A DNA stretch of 64,000 nucleotides from Rickettsiales bacterium (GCA_024304995.1 JAMWZD010000002.1:124001-188000), one strand, 5' to 3'. Shown: positions 33,601-42,674, counted from the stretch's first letter. Notes: generated from the letters alone by a model not told the origin. Made by a program: numbers and translations.

Positions 33601-35201
33601 GTACCTGAAGTGTTGCCTACGATTGTAGTGGCTACTCCATTTGTACTATAGGTCAGCTGCACTTTGCTAGCATCACTCGCATCCAGCCAAAGTTGCAGAC
33701 CCGTATTTAAATTAATGCTGGCATCGGTGCTGACGAAGGTGGGGTCGACATTGCCGTAAATGGTGATGTTGGTGGGGTCAAGGAGATAGGTTCCACGTTG
33801 ATAACCGTCACTTGCGGTGAGGTCAGCGTAACCCTGCGCATCCAGCATGTTCTTACCTGAGGTTTCCAGAAACCCGCCATGCCCTGTTGCTTCACCACCA
33901 CGCCCGAACACATTGCCATAAAATGCAGTGTTGTGATCTGCCCAGACAATCGTGCGTCCACCATCACCATGTTCCAGCCCTTCATTGGCGATCAGTGTGT
34001 TGGCATCTACATACACATTCTCTGCAGCGGGGGTGTTGCCCGTTCCCAGATAATCCCCGCCAATTTTGATGCTGCCACCGCCGCGATGCTCAGACGCTAA
34101 AAAGTCTGCTTCATTTTTCACCTGTTTCACCGCAGTAAGAGAGGAGGTTTCCACCGCAGCCTGCTTTATTGGTTTTAATACTGGAGCAGGCGCAGACCCA
34201 CTCACATCCATCAGTGTGCCAGCGCCAATCGCAATCTGATCGCCTGTAATCGCAATGCTGCCACCCCGCGCGCCAGATTCACGACCAGACACATCCATCA
34301 GTATATTCGCCGTGCTGATGAAGCTATTGCCGTCTTTAATATTCTTTGCCTCTGCATTATTATCAGCCACCGCATTGCGCCCTTCGGCAGCAATGATTAT
34401 TTTTCCGTTCTGTTGCTGAATGGAAGGGGCAAGCAATTCGCCTTCCGCGTGAATGAGGCTGTTGACAATATCACCGCCTGCGGCAGCGGTGAGAGCAATG
34501 GTGCCACCTTCTGCCTTAATACTGCCCGTATTCACCACGAGTTGCGATTGCACTTTGTCTGTCACGGCAATTTCTATCAGCCCATCCCCGTGCAGATCAA
34601 CCGTAGCAGTGTCACCAGAGGCAAGCTGCACCCGCCCAAGATTTGCCGTAATTACGCCATGATTTTCGACGTTCGGTGCTACCAGCCCCACTAGCCCTGC
34701 GTCTTTGGCGGTGATAGAGCCATGATTAATGATCGCGGCATCTGGTTTGCCAAGGCGGTCAAATCCCAAGGTTCCTTTCATGAAGTTTTCATCTGCAATA
34801 TCTGCCGTGCTGGCCACCAGCCCACCCACATCCACTTTTGCGTTTCTGCCAAACACAATGCCGTTAGGGTTCACCACCACCACATTGCCATTGGCAGTCA
34901 GTTTTCCGTCAATATTGGTGGGTGCAGTGCCGCCAATGCGGTTTAAGGTCGCCGCGTTGCGCGATGGCTGCCGAAATTCAGTATGTTCGCCTGCGTTATT
35001 ATCGAAGTTATTCCAGTTAATAACCGCTTTGTCCGTATGCTGGTTGATGACAACATGCCCCTCAGCAGGTGCAAATATATCTGCCTGCCCATGTGTCACC
35101 ACGCCGCCATCAGGCGCGCAGAAAGCAGGGGAGGACAGCATTGCCCCCAGCACAAGAGCGCTAAGACTGGTAGAAGAATAATATCCTGACAGACGTAACA
35201 T
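30621..35201 (-). CDS. Two-partner secretion exoprotein (TpsA, FHA-like) with LamG-like insert
   Basis: A 1526-residue secreted protein. Signal peptide 1-29; TPS secretion domain about 30-280 with the NPNGI motif at 111-115. Residues about 500-806 form a LamG/jelly-roll lectin-like domain (GLQLWLDASD, VSEWRDKTTNNNNASRAD, FYNGNQGL). About 850-1370 are Asn/Thr/Gly-rich repeats typical of a beta-helix (SGNISLKAHNNINI, NGNITLTG). The last 140 residues hold a Pro/Gln/Val-rich linker (APVAPVAPVAPP) and a short Leu/Lys-rich end. It should cross the outer membrane through the TpsB protein encoded just upstream and act as an adhesin or surface protein. Confidence 0.9.
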   Translation of the reverse strand: MLRLSGYYSSTSLSALVLGAMLSSPAFCAPDGGVVTHGQADIFAPAEGHVVINQHTDKAVINWNNFDNNAGEHTEFRQPSRNAATLNRIGGTAPTNIDGKLTANGNVVVVNPNGIVFGRNAKVDVGGLVASTADIADENFMKGTLGFDRLGKPDAAIINHGSITAKDAGLVGLVAPNVENHGVITANLGRVQLASGDTATVDLHGDGLIEIAVTDKVQSQLVVNTGSIKAEGGTIALTAAAGGDIVNSLIHAEGELLAPSIQQQNGKIIIAAEGRNAVADNNAEAKNIKDGNSFISTANILMDVSGRESGARGGSIAITGDQIAIGAGTLMDVSGSAPAPVLKPIKQAAVETSSLTAVKQVKNEADFLASEHRGGGSIKIGGDYLGTGNTPAAENVYVDANTLIANEGLEHGDGGRTIVWADHNTAFYGNVFGRGGEATGHGGFLETSGKNMLDAQGYADLTASDGYQRGTYLLDPTNITIYGNVDPTFVSTDASINLNTGLQLWLDASDASKVQLTYSTNGVATTIVGNTSGTNTLNTAADVSANLKVGARIRLGSAGAVTTADTQGADTYTITNISGTTITVAETVTSDYSGQNIYRGLVSEWRDKTTNNNNASRADASRQPLWLDNQLNNNDVFFYNGNQGLTIPYNAAINPSTGSIRVISQFDGTFGPYYSPLSARSTGPAPTFNPLRGYNFYVSNSNNIEVWNGDGASNWLKINAGAATTNPEILEEFYNSSNVTFYRNGTNYGSNIGTADNQIVSTTVGALGGSTFASWVGYVPEVLIYNAALSTARQHLLDQYQSAKWGVELSGVGTGATENIRATAADGYSVFSTRYLERLSQTADVSLLADDNITLDLKGDTLNLANNRSLSLKTTNQDIKSVSSGNIRTNGTGNITLDAGRDVLLTHDIDLIAQGTGNISLKAKNDIDLNTVTLTSNGGNITLHSDSDSSQAGAVDISNTTINTNNGNLTVGGGADPANNYAYGTTVSGNRGIRIINSTVNSGSGNISLKAHNNINIATDGNRAVTIGDSNLDFSGNSQFSADARSIGTAGRIFQNGVEVYNSNIRGADNASVAISGYGGIGVRNTEGIVSTNTNITTNNGNITLTGIAEDASFRSDPGMRITSTNIASSGSGTVTINATSGNSANQNHGFDMNNASTVTGGSGDVIFNLQQDATAADTAGIDTDDNSANRIGSASMTGNIIFNSDSVQFGNDADLNINTQGNVSFIPRTTGTAINLGNATGGLDLTQAELSTIKSANTIIAGDGTNTSTITVSDNIDMSATAANFSILGNNVALNNSLKINAANTLNVTADSGNITHTAGTLTANRINLDATGTIAADVTATNVDIANNSTATTLTGTVAGGQTQTEANLITGGPGNDANYTFEGFTIRKVAAAGSGGGGSAAPTPAPAPQPQTPVVDNQPPQTQQPTPLPQPESPAPVAPVAPVAPPKVDVPTTVEIVSQNPPMSGNGIVTTEKAQVTSNDKRNNEQIIYIEDEGTNVQNVKGKVSIKKELAKMLGLDNLNLFK

Positions 35202-35269
35202 GCAATCATGTTACATTAAAAATATTAACTATTTAATAAAATCAGGATTATAAGCTAGGTGAACAAACT

Positions 35270-36943
35270 CTAAAAGTTGAATCTGGTCTGGAAATATGCG
35301 CGAGGATTACTATCATTGCCATAAAGCGGATTTTCCTGCGTTTTAGTTAAAGGGAATGCTAATCCTGCGTCTAAAGAGATACCAAGATCATGAGATACGA
35401 CCATACCGAAGCCAGCAGATGAGGCAGACATATCTGGCGCTGTTCCTTTTTCCCATATTTTCCCAATATCATAAAATCCATATGGCATGAAGCTAAGGTG
35501 ATTTTCGTCGTCCCGTGTGGCATAACGCAATTCAATGGAAGATGAAACGCCCTGATCACCTGTGATTTCTGATGGATTATAAGCTCGCCCAAATGCGCGG
35601 CCGCCATAACCAAATTCTTCTGAAGAAAAGAGCGGCGCATCACTTATCTGCGCAGACAGAGCTGCATTAATGGAAAAATTATGTGGTAGAAATTGCTGAC
35701 GTGATGCGTAGAGTTTAAAGACAGAGAAGTCTGGTTCTGCATCTGCACGCGTTAATAGTGGATTGCCTTCATCACTTGCGCCAAACCATTCCACACCCTG
35801 GCGATAATGTGCGTCAAAAGCATTAAAGCCGTTCCAACTATCAGACAGATTATAATTTGCAGATATATCTATCACGCGTATACGGTCTCTGGAAAGTGCT
35901 ACATCACTGAAAATGTCACTATTAGTATTCTGCAAATCAAATTTTGCGCCAAAGGTGAGGTTTTCCAGTCTCTGACGAATGGGTTTATAGTAAACGCCCA
36001 GCCCCATATTGGTAGCATCACTTTTAATATCGAAGGCACTTAAATTTGAGCCAGGTCGTGCATATACGTAACTTCCCGACAATCGCATTTCCCACTGAGG
36101 ATAAAATGGAACTGTATGCTGTGCGCCGATATAGCGTAATTCATCAAATGGAAGCGATACAGAACCATATATATCTGTGGTCTGCAGACCTACCGTATTT
36201 AGAGTGACATTTGCAGTTGCCTGATATGCACCCAAAAAGCGTGAACCAAAGTTATTAACAGCAATACTACCAATATTTTCAGTTTTATCTGCTTTTTTTA
36301 CAATAAGACCCACTGCACCTTCTTTCGTCTCACTAGCAGGTTTTAACACACCAGATGCATCAATGCCGCCCAGATCATTGATCCGAAGCATATAAGATTC
36401 AAGGTAGGATGCAGAAATTGGTTTTTGCTGTTTTAAATCTTTCGTCAGCTTTCTGATAATGTAGCTATCCGCATTATCTATCGTAAATTCAACTTCACTG
36501 ATATGACCTTCAATGATCCGTATTTCTGCAGTGGTATTATTTAACTCCTGTTCTGGCACATATGCACGTGATAGAAAATATCCTTTATCACGATAATATC
36601 TGGTTACCGCCGAAGCGACTTTCCAGAGATGGTCCAATGTCACGTCACCCAGATAGGGGGAAGCTATTTCATTCAGTTCAGCATCTGAAAAAAGGCTGCC
36701 TCCTGCAAACCTGATGGAGCGAAGTTCATAGGCAATCTCACTGCTTCCTTCTGGCGCGTTTACAATGGTTGCAGCATCTGGAGCAACAATTTTCTGAGTG
36801 GTGTCAGGAATATTTTCCTGTTCAGGAATAACATCAATACGCGCTGCATCTGCAGGCGCTGGCAAAGAAGACGCCTCGCACATTGGTGCTATGGCACTTA
36901 ATGCAATAGATAAGACAGCAATCCTACAGTTTTTATGTTTCAT
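35270..36943 (-). CDS. Two-partner secretion transporter (TpsB, FhaC/ShlB family)
   Basis: Outer-membrane beta-barrel that exports the adjacent TpsA (557 residues). Signal peptide to about residue 25; an Ala/Pro/Asp-rich linker; POTRA domain(s) at about 70-220 (RSIRFAGGSLFSDAELNEIA, YYRDKGYFLSRAYVPEQ); and a 16-strand-type barrel ending in F (QTRFNF), the usual barrel-assembly signal. The L6 loop motif appears as YGGRAFGRAY. It precedes tpsA by 68 bases on the same strand, the usual order. The 128 A+T-rich bases before it contain the probable promoter but no unambiguous boxes. Confidence 0.92.
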   Translation of the reverse strand: MKHKNCRIAVLSIALSAIAPMCEASSLPAPADAARIDVIPEQENIPDTTQKIVAPDAATIVNAPEGSSEIAYELRSIRFAGGSLFSDAELNEIASPYLGDVTLDHLWKVASAVTRYYRDKGYFLSRAYVPEQELNNTTAEIRIIEGHISEVEFTIDNADSYIIRKLTKDLKQQKPISASYLESYMLRINDLGGIDASGVLKPASETKEGAVGLIVKKADKTENIGSIAVNNFGSRFLGAYQATANVTLNTVGLQTTDIYGSVSLPFDELRYIGAQHTVPFYPQWEMRLSGSYVYARPGSNLSAFDIKSDATNMGLGVYYKPIRQRLENLTFGAKFDLQNTNSDIFSDVALSRDRIRVIDISANYNLSDSWNGFNAFDAHYRQGVEWFGASDEGNPLLTRADAEPDFSVFKLYASRQQFLPHNFSINAALSAQISDAPLFSSEEFGYGGRAFGRAYNPSEITGDQGVSSSIELRYATRDDENHLSFMPYGFYDIGKIWEKGTAPDMSASSAGFGMVVSHDLGISLDAGLAFPLTKTQENPLYGNDSNPRAYFQTRFNF

Positions 36944-37071
36944 TACGTATTTATAGTGATTTGAAAAAAAAATATTTTCAATATTTACACTTCAATTTCA
37001 TGTTACTCTTTAAAATAGTTTTTGTTTCTGTAACATTTACATTACTAATTTATTGTTAATAAAGAGTCTTA

Positions 37072-38382
37072 TTAAGGGTTAAGCTGTTTTCTGAGTTTGT
37101 TCCAATATTGCAACCGTTTCTGAATCTCTCTTTCAAAACCGCGTTCTACAGGAAGGTAATATTCTTTGCGTGCCATTGTGTCAGGGAAGTAATGCTGCCC
37201 TGAAAACCTGTCTTTGCTGCTATGGTCATATTGATAGTTTTTGCCATAACCAATATCTTTCATCAGCTTTGTTGGGGCATTAAGAATATGTTTGGGAGGC
37301 ATGAGCGAGCCTGATTCTTTTGCATCTTTCCTACTGGCTTTATATGCCATGTATGCTGCGTTGGATTTCGGTGCTGTGGCAAGATATATCACTGCCTGAG
37401 CAATGGCGAGGTCACCTTCAGGAGAGCCAAGAAATTCATATGAATCTTTTGCAGCCAGTGCCTGCGTTAATGCCTGAGGGTCTGCCAGTCCAATATCTTC
37501 CGAAGCAAACCGTACTAATCTGCGCAGAATATAAAGTGGCTCATCACCGCCTTCCAGCATACGCGCCAGCCAGTAAAGCGCTGCATCAACATCTGACCCG
37601 CGTAGAGATTTATGCAATGCGCTGATAAGATTATAATGCCCTTCGCGGGATTTGTCGTGCAGGGGCGCACGTTTTTGCACCAATGCAATCAGGGCATTTG
37701 CATCTAATATAGTGTCAATATCTGCATGGAATAATTCTTCACACATATTGAGCAAATACCGCCCGTCCCCGTCTGCAAGGGCGCATAAGGTGTGTCTGGC
37801 ATTATCATCCAGTGGTAAGGGTTTTTGAGTGAAATTTTCTGCTGCAGCCATTAACTGAAACAATGCTGGTGTGTCCAGTCGGTTCAGAATCAATATTTTG
37901 CAGCGTGAGAGCAGTGCGCCATTAAGCTCGAAAGAGGGGTTTTCTGTGGTGGCACCGATAAGCGTGATTGTTCCATCTTCAATATATGGCAAAAACAGAT
38001 CCTGCTGTGAGCGGTTATAGCGGTGAATTTCATCCACTAACAGTAATGTTTTCTTTCCTGCCTGTTTGTCCTGCTCAGCGCGTTCAAACACTTTTCTTAC
38101 ATCTGCCGTGGCATGGGAAATGGCAGAAAGCTGCACAAATTCCGCGTCACCATGGTCAGCGATGAGCCGTGCCATAGTGGTTTTTCCGCAGCCAGGCGGA
38201 CCCCAGAAAATAATGGAGGGTATATTTTTTGACTTCAATGCATTGGAAAATAACGTGCCGTCACCCAACAGATGTTCCTGCCCTATCACCTGATCAAAGC
38301 TGGTTGGTCGCATTCGGTCTGCCAATGGGCGGGAGGCATCCTGTGCTGCGGGTATAGAAAAATCAAATGTTGCTGAATCCAT
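37072..38382 (-). CDS. rarA: Replication-associated recombination protein A
   Basis: RarA/MgsA AAA+ ATPase (436 residues), which acts at stalled replication forks and is related to clamp-loader subunits. It has an N-terminal PLADRMRPTSFDQVIGQEHLLG, Walker A WGPPGCGKTT, Walker B LLLVDEIHRYNRSQQD, sensor 1 IGATTENPSFELNGALLSRC and the C-terminal tetramerisation region (EDIGLADPQAL, MPPKHILNAPTKLMK). It starts 3 bases after the selO stop. Confidence 0.95.
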   Translation of the reverse strand: MDSATFDFSIPAAQDASRPLADRMRPTSFDQVIGQEHLLGDGTLFSNALKSKNIPSIIFWGPPGCGKTTMARLIADHGDAEFVQLSAISHATADVRKVFERAEQDKQAGKKTLLLVDEIHRYNRSQQDLFLPYIEDGTITLIGATTENPSFELNGALLSRCKILILNRLDTPALFQLMAAAENFTQKPLPLDDNARHTLCALADGDGRYLLNMCEELFHADIDTILDANALIALVQKRAPLHDKSREGHYNLISALHKSLRGSDVDAALYWLARMLEGGDEPLYILRRLVRFASEDIGLADPQALTQALAAKDSYEFLGSPEGDLAIAQAVIYLATAPKSNAAYMAYKASRKDAKESGSLMPPKHILNAPTKLMKDIGYGKNYQYDHSSKDRFSGQHYFPDTMARKEYYLPVERGFEREIQKRLQYWNKLRKQLNP

Positions 38383-38385
38383 GAG

Positions 38386-39846
38386 TTACGTTCCGCAAAA
38401 TGTTTCCGTCACACGTTCTTCCGCTGTTGGAGGGTGGCGATATATGTTATGTTCAGATGAAACCATTTCATAAGGTGAAGAAAGAGCTTCAAGCAGTGCA
38501 TGGGTTTGGTCTATCTCACCATGCTGCGCTGCTTCCAGCGCCGCTTGCACCAAATGATTACGGGGAATAATGGCAGGGTTTGCATCACGCATCATTTCAT
38601 ATGCATCTTCCTGACTTTGATGCTGACTGAAGCGCATCTTCCAGCGTGAGTGCCAGTTGATGAAATCATCATCCTGAGGCAATGACAGCGTATCATCGCA
38701 CAACATGCGGAAACTATTAGTGTAATCTGCGCCCGCACGCTGCATCCATTTCAGAAAATCTTTTATCACTGTTTCATCCTGCGTATCTGCTTCCAGCAAC
38801 CCCAGTTTGCGTCGCATCATGGCAAGCCATGCGGTCTGGAAACGAGTATTATAACTTCCCAGTATTTCTTCAGCAATCACCACTGCCTGTTCAATATCAT
38901 CATCAAGCAACGGCAATATGCTTTCTGCAAAACGTGCCATGTTCCATGCTGTAATGCCTGCCTGATTGCTGAAACTATAACGCCCTTGATGATCTATGGA
39001 GCTGAATACGGTATTGGGATCATATTCATCCATAAAGGCGCAGGGGCCGTAATCTATGGTTTCGCCTGCAATGCTGACATTGTCTGTGTTCATCACGCCG
39101 TGAATGAAACCGACACGCATCCAGTTCACGACTAAGGCAATGTGCTGTTCCATCACAGATTTTAATAAACCAACATATGGGGTGGCTGTCCCCTGCATTT
39201 CAGGATAATGCCGTTTGATTGCATAATCCGCCAGCTCTTTTAACGCGCGTATATCACGTTTTTCTGCGACATATTCAAATGTGCCAACCCGTAGATGGCT
39301 TTGGGCGGTTCGGGTCAGAATTGCGCCTTGCAGCGCTGTTTCGCGGAAGACTGGCTCACCTGTTGTGACCACACATAAGCTGCGCGTGGTGGGGATATTC
39401 AGATTATGCATGGCTTCGCTGATAATATATTCTCGCAGCATAGGGGCAAGTGCGGCTCGCCCGTCTCCTCTGCGGCTATAGGGTGTTCTGCCTGAACCTT
39501 TAAGCTGGATGTCAATCCGCTGCCCATCTGGAGTGAGATGGTCGCCCAGCAAATGCGCACGCCCATCTCCCAGCATGGTGAAATTTCCGAATTGATGCCC
39601 TGCATAAGCCTGCGCTATTGGCGTTACACCTTCAGGAATGATATTGCCTGAAAAAACGGCAGCCGCTGCATTTTTATCATTCACTGTCAGACCCAGCTGA
39701 CTGGCAAGTGCATCATTGAAAATGCAAAGCTCAGGTGCTTTCACTGTTTCTGGGGGGGTGACAGTATAACATAATGCTGGCAGTAACATATAGCTCTGCT
39801 CAAAATGCCACCCTGTTACAGCGGCATCAGGCATCTTCTGATGCAT
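38386..39846 (-). CDS. selO: Protein adenylyltransferase SelO (YdiU family)
   Basis: Pseudokinase-fold enzyme that transfers AMP from ATP to protein hydroxyls; known members modify redox proteins. Blocks: AYAGHQFGNFTMLGDGRA, GRTPYSRRGDGRAAL, TRSLCVVTTGEPVFRE, RTAQSHLRVGTFEY and HGVMNTDNVSIAG with DYGPCAFMD (the catalytic and metal-binding Asp/Asn). The frame extends to 39930, but the ATG at 39846 gives the family-typical length (486 residues) and limits overlap with the upstream DUF2237 gene to 20 bases. MPDAAVTGW (ATG 39834) is another possible start. The C-terminal CGT keeps a cysteine near the end, in place of the selenocysteine of animal SelO. Confidence 0.92.
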   Translation of the reverse strand: MHQKMPDAAVTGWHFEQSYMLLPALCYTVTPPETVKAPELCIFNDALASQLGLTVNDKNAAAAVFSGNIIPEGVTPIAQAYAGHQFGNFTMLGDGRAHLLGDHLTPDGQRIDIQLKGSGRTPYSRRGDGRAALAPMLREYIISEAMHNLNIPTTRSLCVVTTGEPVFRETALQGAILTRTAQSHLRVGTFEYVAEKRDIRALKELADYAIKRHYPEMQGTATPYVGLLKSVMEQHIALVVNWMRVGFIHGVMNTDNVSIAGETIDYGPCAFMDEYDPNTVFSSIDHQGRYSFSNQAGITAWNMARFAESILPLLDDDIEQAVVIAEEILGSYNTRFQTAWLAMMRRKLGLLEADTQDETVIKDFLKWMQRAGADYTNSFRMLCDDTLSLPQDDDFINWHSRWKMRFSQHQSQEDAYEMMRDANPAIIPRNHLVQAALEAAQHGEIDQTHALLEALSSPYEMVSSEHNIYRHPPTAEERVTETFCGT

Positions 39847-40201
39847 ATTGTTTGAGCGTTTCTGACGATACATAATCCAGCATCTTCTCATGACAGCTTT
39901 CCAAAATAATGGGCGGGGCAATGCCTGCATCTAACGCTTCCTTCCACCGTACGGCACATAAACACCATTTTTGCCCTGCTTTCAAACCATCAAACCCATA
40001 TTCAGGGCGAGGGGTGGAGAGGTCATTTCCCTGAGCTTTGGTAAAGTCCAGAAAGGGCTGGGTTAATATCGCGCATACAACATGGCGACCAGCGTCACGC
40101 ATATCGGTGCGGCAATATCCATCACGATAAAATCCTGTCGCGGGGTCGTGGCAGCAGGGTTGTAATGGTTCACCAAATATATTTTTTTCTGACATAAGCA
40201 T
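39827..40201 (-). CDS. DUF2237 family protein (copy 1)
   Basis: A 124-residue protein of the DUF2237 family: PCCHDPATGFYRDGYCRTD, CAILTQPFLDFTKAQGNDLSTP, KWCLCAVRWKEAL and APPIILESCHEKMLDYVS. Six conserved Cys/His residues could bind metal. The function is unknown. It is about half identical to the next gene, so the two are a tandem duplication. The start could also be the ATG at 40195. It overlaps the preferred selO start by 20 bases. Confidence 0.8.
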   Translation of the reverse strand: MLMSEKNIFGEPLQPCCHDPATGFYRDGYCRTDMRDAGRHVVCAILTQPFLDFTKAQGNDLSTPRPEYGFDGLKAGQKWCLCAVRWKEALDAGIAPPIILESCHEKMLDYVSSETLKQYASEDA

Positions 40202-40262
40202 ATGTGTGTTGTGTTCATTATTCAGATAGTGTGATTATCTGCAATAACAATATGGACAGGCA

Positions 40263-40640
40263 TTATGCGCAGGCATCTTCCAGCGCATACTGCATTAACG
40301 TCTCTAAAGAAACATATTGCAGTGCTTTTTCATGACAGCTTTCCAGTATCAATGGTGGAGCAATGCGAAAACGAAGCGCTTCTTTCCAGCGTGCCATGCA
40401 CAAACACCATTTGTCACCTGGTTTCAGACCAGGAAAACGCAATTCGGGGTCTGGCGTGTAGAGGTCATTTCCCTGTTTGAAGGAGAAATCAAGGAACTTT
40501 TCCGTCACAATAGCGCATAATAAATGTTCGCCGCCTCCATATCCATCAATGCGGCAATAGCCGTCACGATAAAAACCTGTGACGGGGTCAAGGCAGCAGG
40601 GCTTTAAAATCCCTCCTAAAACATTGCGTTGCGTTTCCAT
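40263..40640 (-). CDS. DUF2237 family protein (copy 2)
   Basis: A 125-residue paralogue of the preceding gene: PCCLDPVTGFYRDGYCRID, CAIVTEKFLDFSFKQGNDLYTP, KWCLCMARWKEAL and APPLILESCHEKALQYVS. The cysteines, CHEK histidine and DG residues are the same in both copies; the divergence is concentrated in the N-terminal leader and near the middle (DMRDAGRH against GYGGGEH). It lies 61 bases upstream of copy 1 with its own Shine-Dalgarno and is divergent from the esterase gene. Confidence 0.8.
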   Translation of the reverse strand: METQRNVLGGILKPCCLDPVTGFYRDGYCRIDGYGGGEHLLCAIVTEKFLDFSFKQGNDLYTPDPELRFPGLKPGDKWCLCMARWKEALRFRIAPPLILESCHEKALQYVSLETLMQYALEDACA

Positions 40641-40792
40641 TCTGAACCGCCTTTATTTATGAACCTTATGTTATTTTACATATAATTATCTTAAACTACA
40701 TCAATATTATATTCTGAATATAGATAATTTCTATCTTTTCATTCTGCGCAAATCTGTTTAAGCTGCTGCAGAAGTGATAATAAGGAAAAATT

Positions 40793-41449
40793 ATGTTTGA
40801 AGTTACTGTGTCCACTGCTGCATCTGTGCCGCCAAAATCTGGTGCTGCGCCAAAACAACTGGTGATGTTTTTGCACGGGCTGGGGGCAGATGGGCATGAT
40901 CTGATTGGTCTTGCACCTGAAATGGCAGATGCGCTGCCAGACGCACAATTTGTCTCTCCTGATGCGCCATATCCATGTGATATGGCGCCTATGGGCAAAC
41001 AGTGGTTTTCCCTGCAAAGCCGCGAAACCGCACATATGACCACAGGGGTGGAAGCGGCAAAACCGTTGCTGAATGAATATATTGATAAAATTCTAAAAGA
41101 GTATCACCTGACAATAGATAAATTATTCGTAGTTGGCTTCTCACAAGGGACGATGATGGCGCTGCATACGTTGCTCACCCGCGCTGAACCCTGCGCAGGC
41201 ATTGTCGGTTTTTCAGGCGCGATTATCGCCAGCCGTGACTTTGTGCCGACCATTACCGCAAAACCGCCAGTTTGCCTGATTCATGGTGAGATGGATGATG
41301 TGGTGCAATTTGCTGCCTTGCCAGATGCGGAAGGCGCGTTGGAAAAAGCTGGCATTGAAGTTGAGGCACACCCACAACCAAATCTGGGGCATTCCATTAA
41401 CCCGCAGGGATTAGCCGCCGCAATTGCGTTTATTCAGAAGTATATGTAA
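40793..41449 (+). CDS. Carboxylesterase/phospholipase family alpha/beta hydrolase
   Basis: A 218-residue serine hydrolase of the short carboxylesterase (YpfH/Est) family. The oxyanion region is MFLHGLGADGHDLIGL, the nucleophile elbow is VGFSQGTMMAL, the acid is in HGEMDDVV and the catalytic His is in NLGHSINPQG. No signal peptide, so cytoplasmic; substrate unknown (short acyl esters or acylated proteins for relatives). It is preceded by AAGGA and converges on rnd with a palindromic repeat in between. Confidence 0.9.
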   Translation: MFEVTVSTAASVPPKSGAAPKQLVMFLHGLGADGHDLIGLAPEMADALPDAQFVSPDAPYPCDMAPMGKQWFSLQSRETAHMTTGVEAAKPLLNEYIDKILKEYHLTIDKLFVVGFSQGTMMALHTLLTRAEPCAGIVGFSGAIIASRDFVPTITAKPPVCLIHGEMDDVVQFAALPDAEGALEKAGIEVEAHPQPNLGHSINPQGLAAAIAFIQKYM

Positions 41450-41455
41450 TATTTC

Positions 41456-41535
41456 GTCGTTCTGAGCGTAGCGAAGAATCCACTCTTGGTTGAACGCAAG
41501 AGGCTCTGGATTCTTCGGCGTTGCCTCAGAATGAC
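41456..41535. repeat. Palindromic intergenic repeat, family 1, copy C
   Basis: The best-preserved copy. GTCGTTCTGAG (41456-41466) pairs with CTCAGAATGAC (41525-41535); CGAAGAATCC (41472-41481) pairs with GGATTCTTCG (41508-41517); CTCTTG pairs with CAAGAG near the centre. It fills the gap between the convergent esterase and rnd genes and ends 2 bases before the rnd stop, so its RNA hairpin may also act as a two-way terminator. Confidence 0.85.
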
Positions 41536-41537
41536 AA

Positions 41538-42674
41538 CTAAACAAGCACTGGCTTGCCATCCTCAATCGAAAAACTCTTTTCACCATCAAGCAGTGCCAG
41601 AGCTTCCTTGCCAAATAACTCATAACGCCAGCCATGCAGGGCAGGTGCAGTATCATCTCTTTGGATAAGCAATAATAATTCGTCTGAACTGGAAATGAGC
41701 CGTGGCGTAAGATTATGTTCCGCCGCTTTCATTTTCTGTAGTAATTTCAACATGTCGCGTATGGCATCTGTTTGCGGGGTGATGGGTTTATGTCTGCTCA
41801 TTTGCGGGCAGGCTTCAGCAGGTAGTGCATTGGCTTTTTCAATGGCGCTGAACATAGCGCTGACCCAATCTGGCTTTTTTGGTGCGCCACGCGCATTTTT
41901 CACATCATCCCGCTGTTTTGGGTTGGACAGTGCCAGATAATGCAGACAGTCATCCCGCACGATCATATTGCGGGGTTTGTTAATGCGTATTGCGGTTTCC
42001 TCACGCCACGCTGCCAGTGCCTGCAAACGTGCAAGAAAGCGGGGGCGCGTATCTTTCTTTTTAATTTTCAGCCATGCATCTTCTGGAGCCGTATTATATA
42101 AGCCCACATCCAGAAGATGGGATGATTCTTCTGCTACCCATGCAGTGCGTTCACGCTTTTCCAGAGCAGCAAGAATTTTGGGATAGGCTTCACGCAGCAG
42201 GCGCACATCATCCAAGGCATATTCCAGTTGCGCTTCAGAAAGAGGGCGTTTGGACCAATCCGTGAATTGTTGCGCCTTGCAGATTTTCTGGTTCAGAAAA
42301 TGTTCAATCAGCGCATTGTAGCCAATCTGTTCACCCATCCCCAGAATCATTGCCGCAATCTGAGTATCAAAAATGGGGGCGGGGACGTTGCCTGTAAGAT
42401 TGACAAAAATTTCCAGATCCTGCCTGCCAGAATGAAAGATTTTCAGGATCTTGCCATCTGCAAGAAGGTCAAATAAAGGAGATAAATCAAGCTGTTTGGC
42501 TAAAGCATCAATGGCATATGCATCTCCCGTCTGCCCTGCCACCTGCACCAGACATAATTGTGCAAAATAGGTGCGTTCACGCAGAAATTCTGTATCAATA
42601 AACAATATTGGCTGTTGTTTTAAGTCTGCGCAGAGCGTTTGCAACGCATCATTTGTGGTGATTACCTGATTCAT
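41538..42674 (-). CDS. rnd: Ribonuclease D
   Basis: 3'-5' exoribonuclease for tRNA maturation (378 residues). The DEDDy exonuclease motifs are visible: FIDTEFLRE, HSGRQDLEIF, PIFDTQIAA and the YALDDVRLL tyrosine/aspartate block. The C-terminal half carries an HRDC region (ALAAWREETAIRINKPRNMIVRDD). The ATG at 42674 begins a typical N-terminus (MNQVITTNDALQTLC); the longer frame to 42755 reads through a palindromic repeat. Confidence 0.95.
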   Translation of the reverse strand: MNQVITTNDALQTLCADLKQQPILFIDTEFLRERTYFAQLCLVQVAGQTGDAYAIDALAKQLDLSPLFDLLADGKILKIFHSGRQDLEIFVNLTGNVPAPIFDTQIAAMILGMGEQIGYNALIEHFLNQKICKAQQFTDWSKRPLSEAQLEYALDDVRLLREAYPKILAALEKRERTAWVAEESSHLLDVGLYNTAPEDAWLKIKKKDTRPRFLARLQALAAWREETAIRINKPRNMIVRDDCLHYLALSNPKQRDDVKNARGAPKKPDWVSAMFSAIEKANALPAEACPQMSRHKPITPQTDAIRDMLKLLQKMKAAEHNLTPRLISSSDELLLLIQRDDTAPALHGWRYELFGKEALALLDGEKSFSIEDGKPVLV

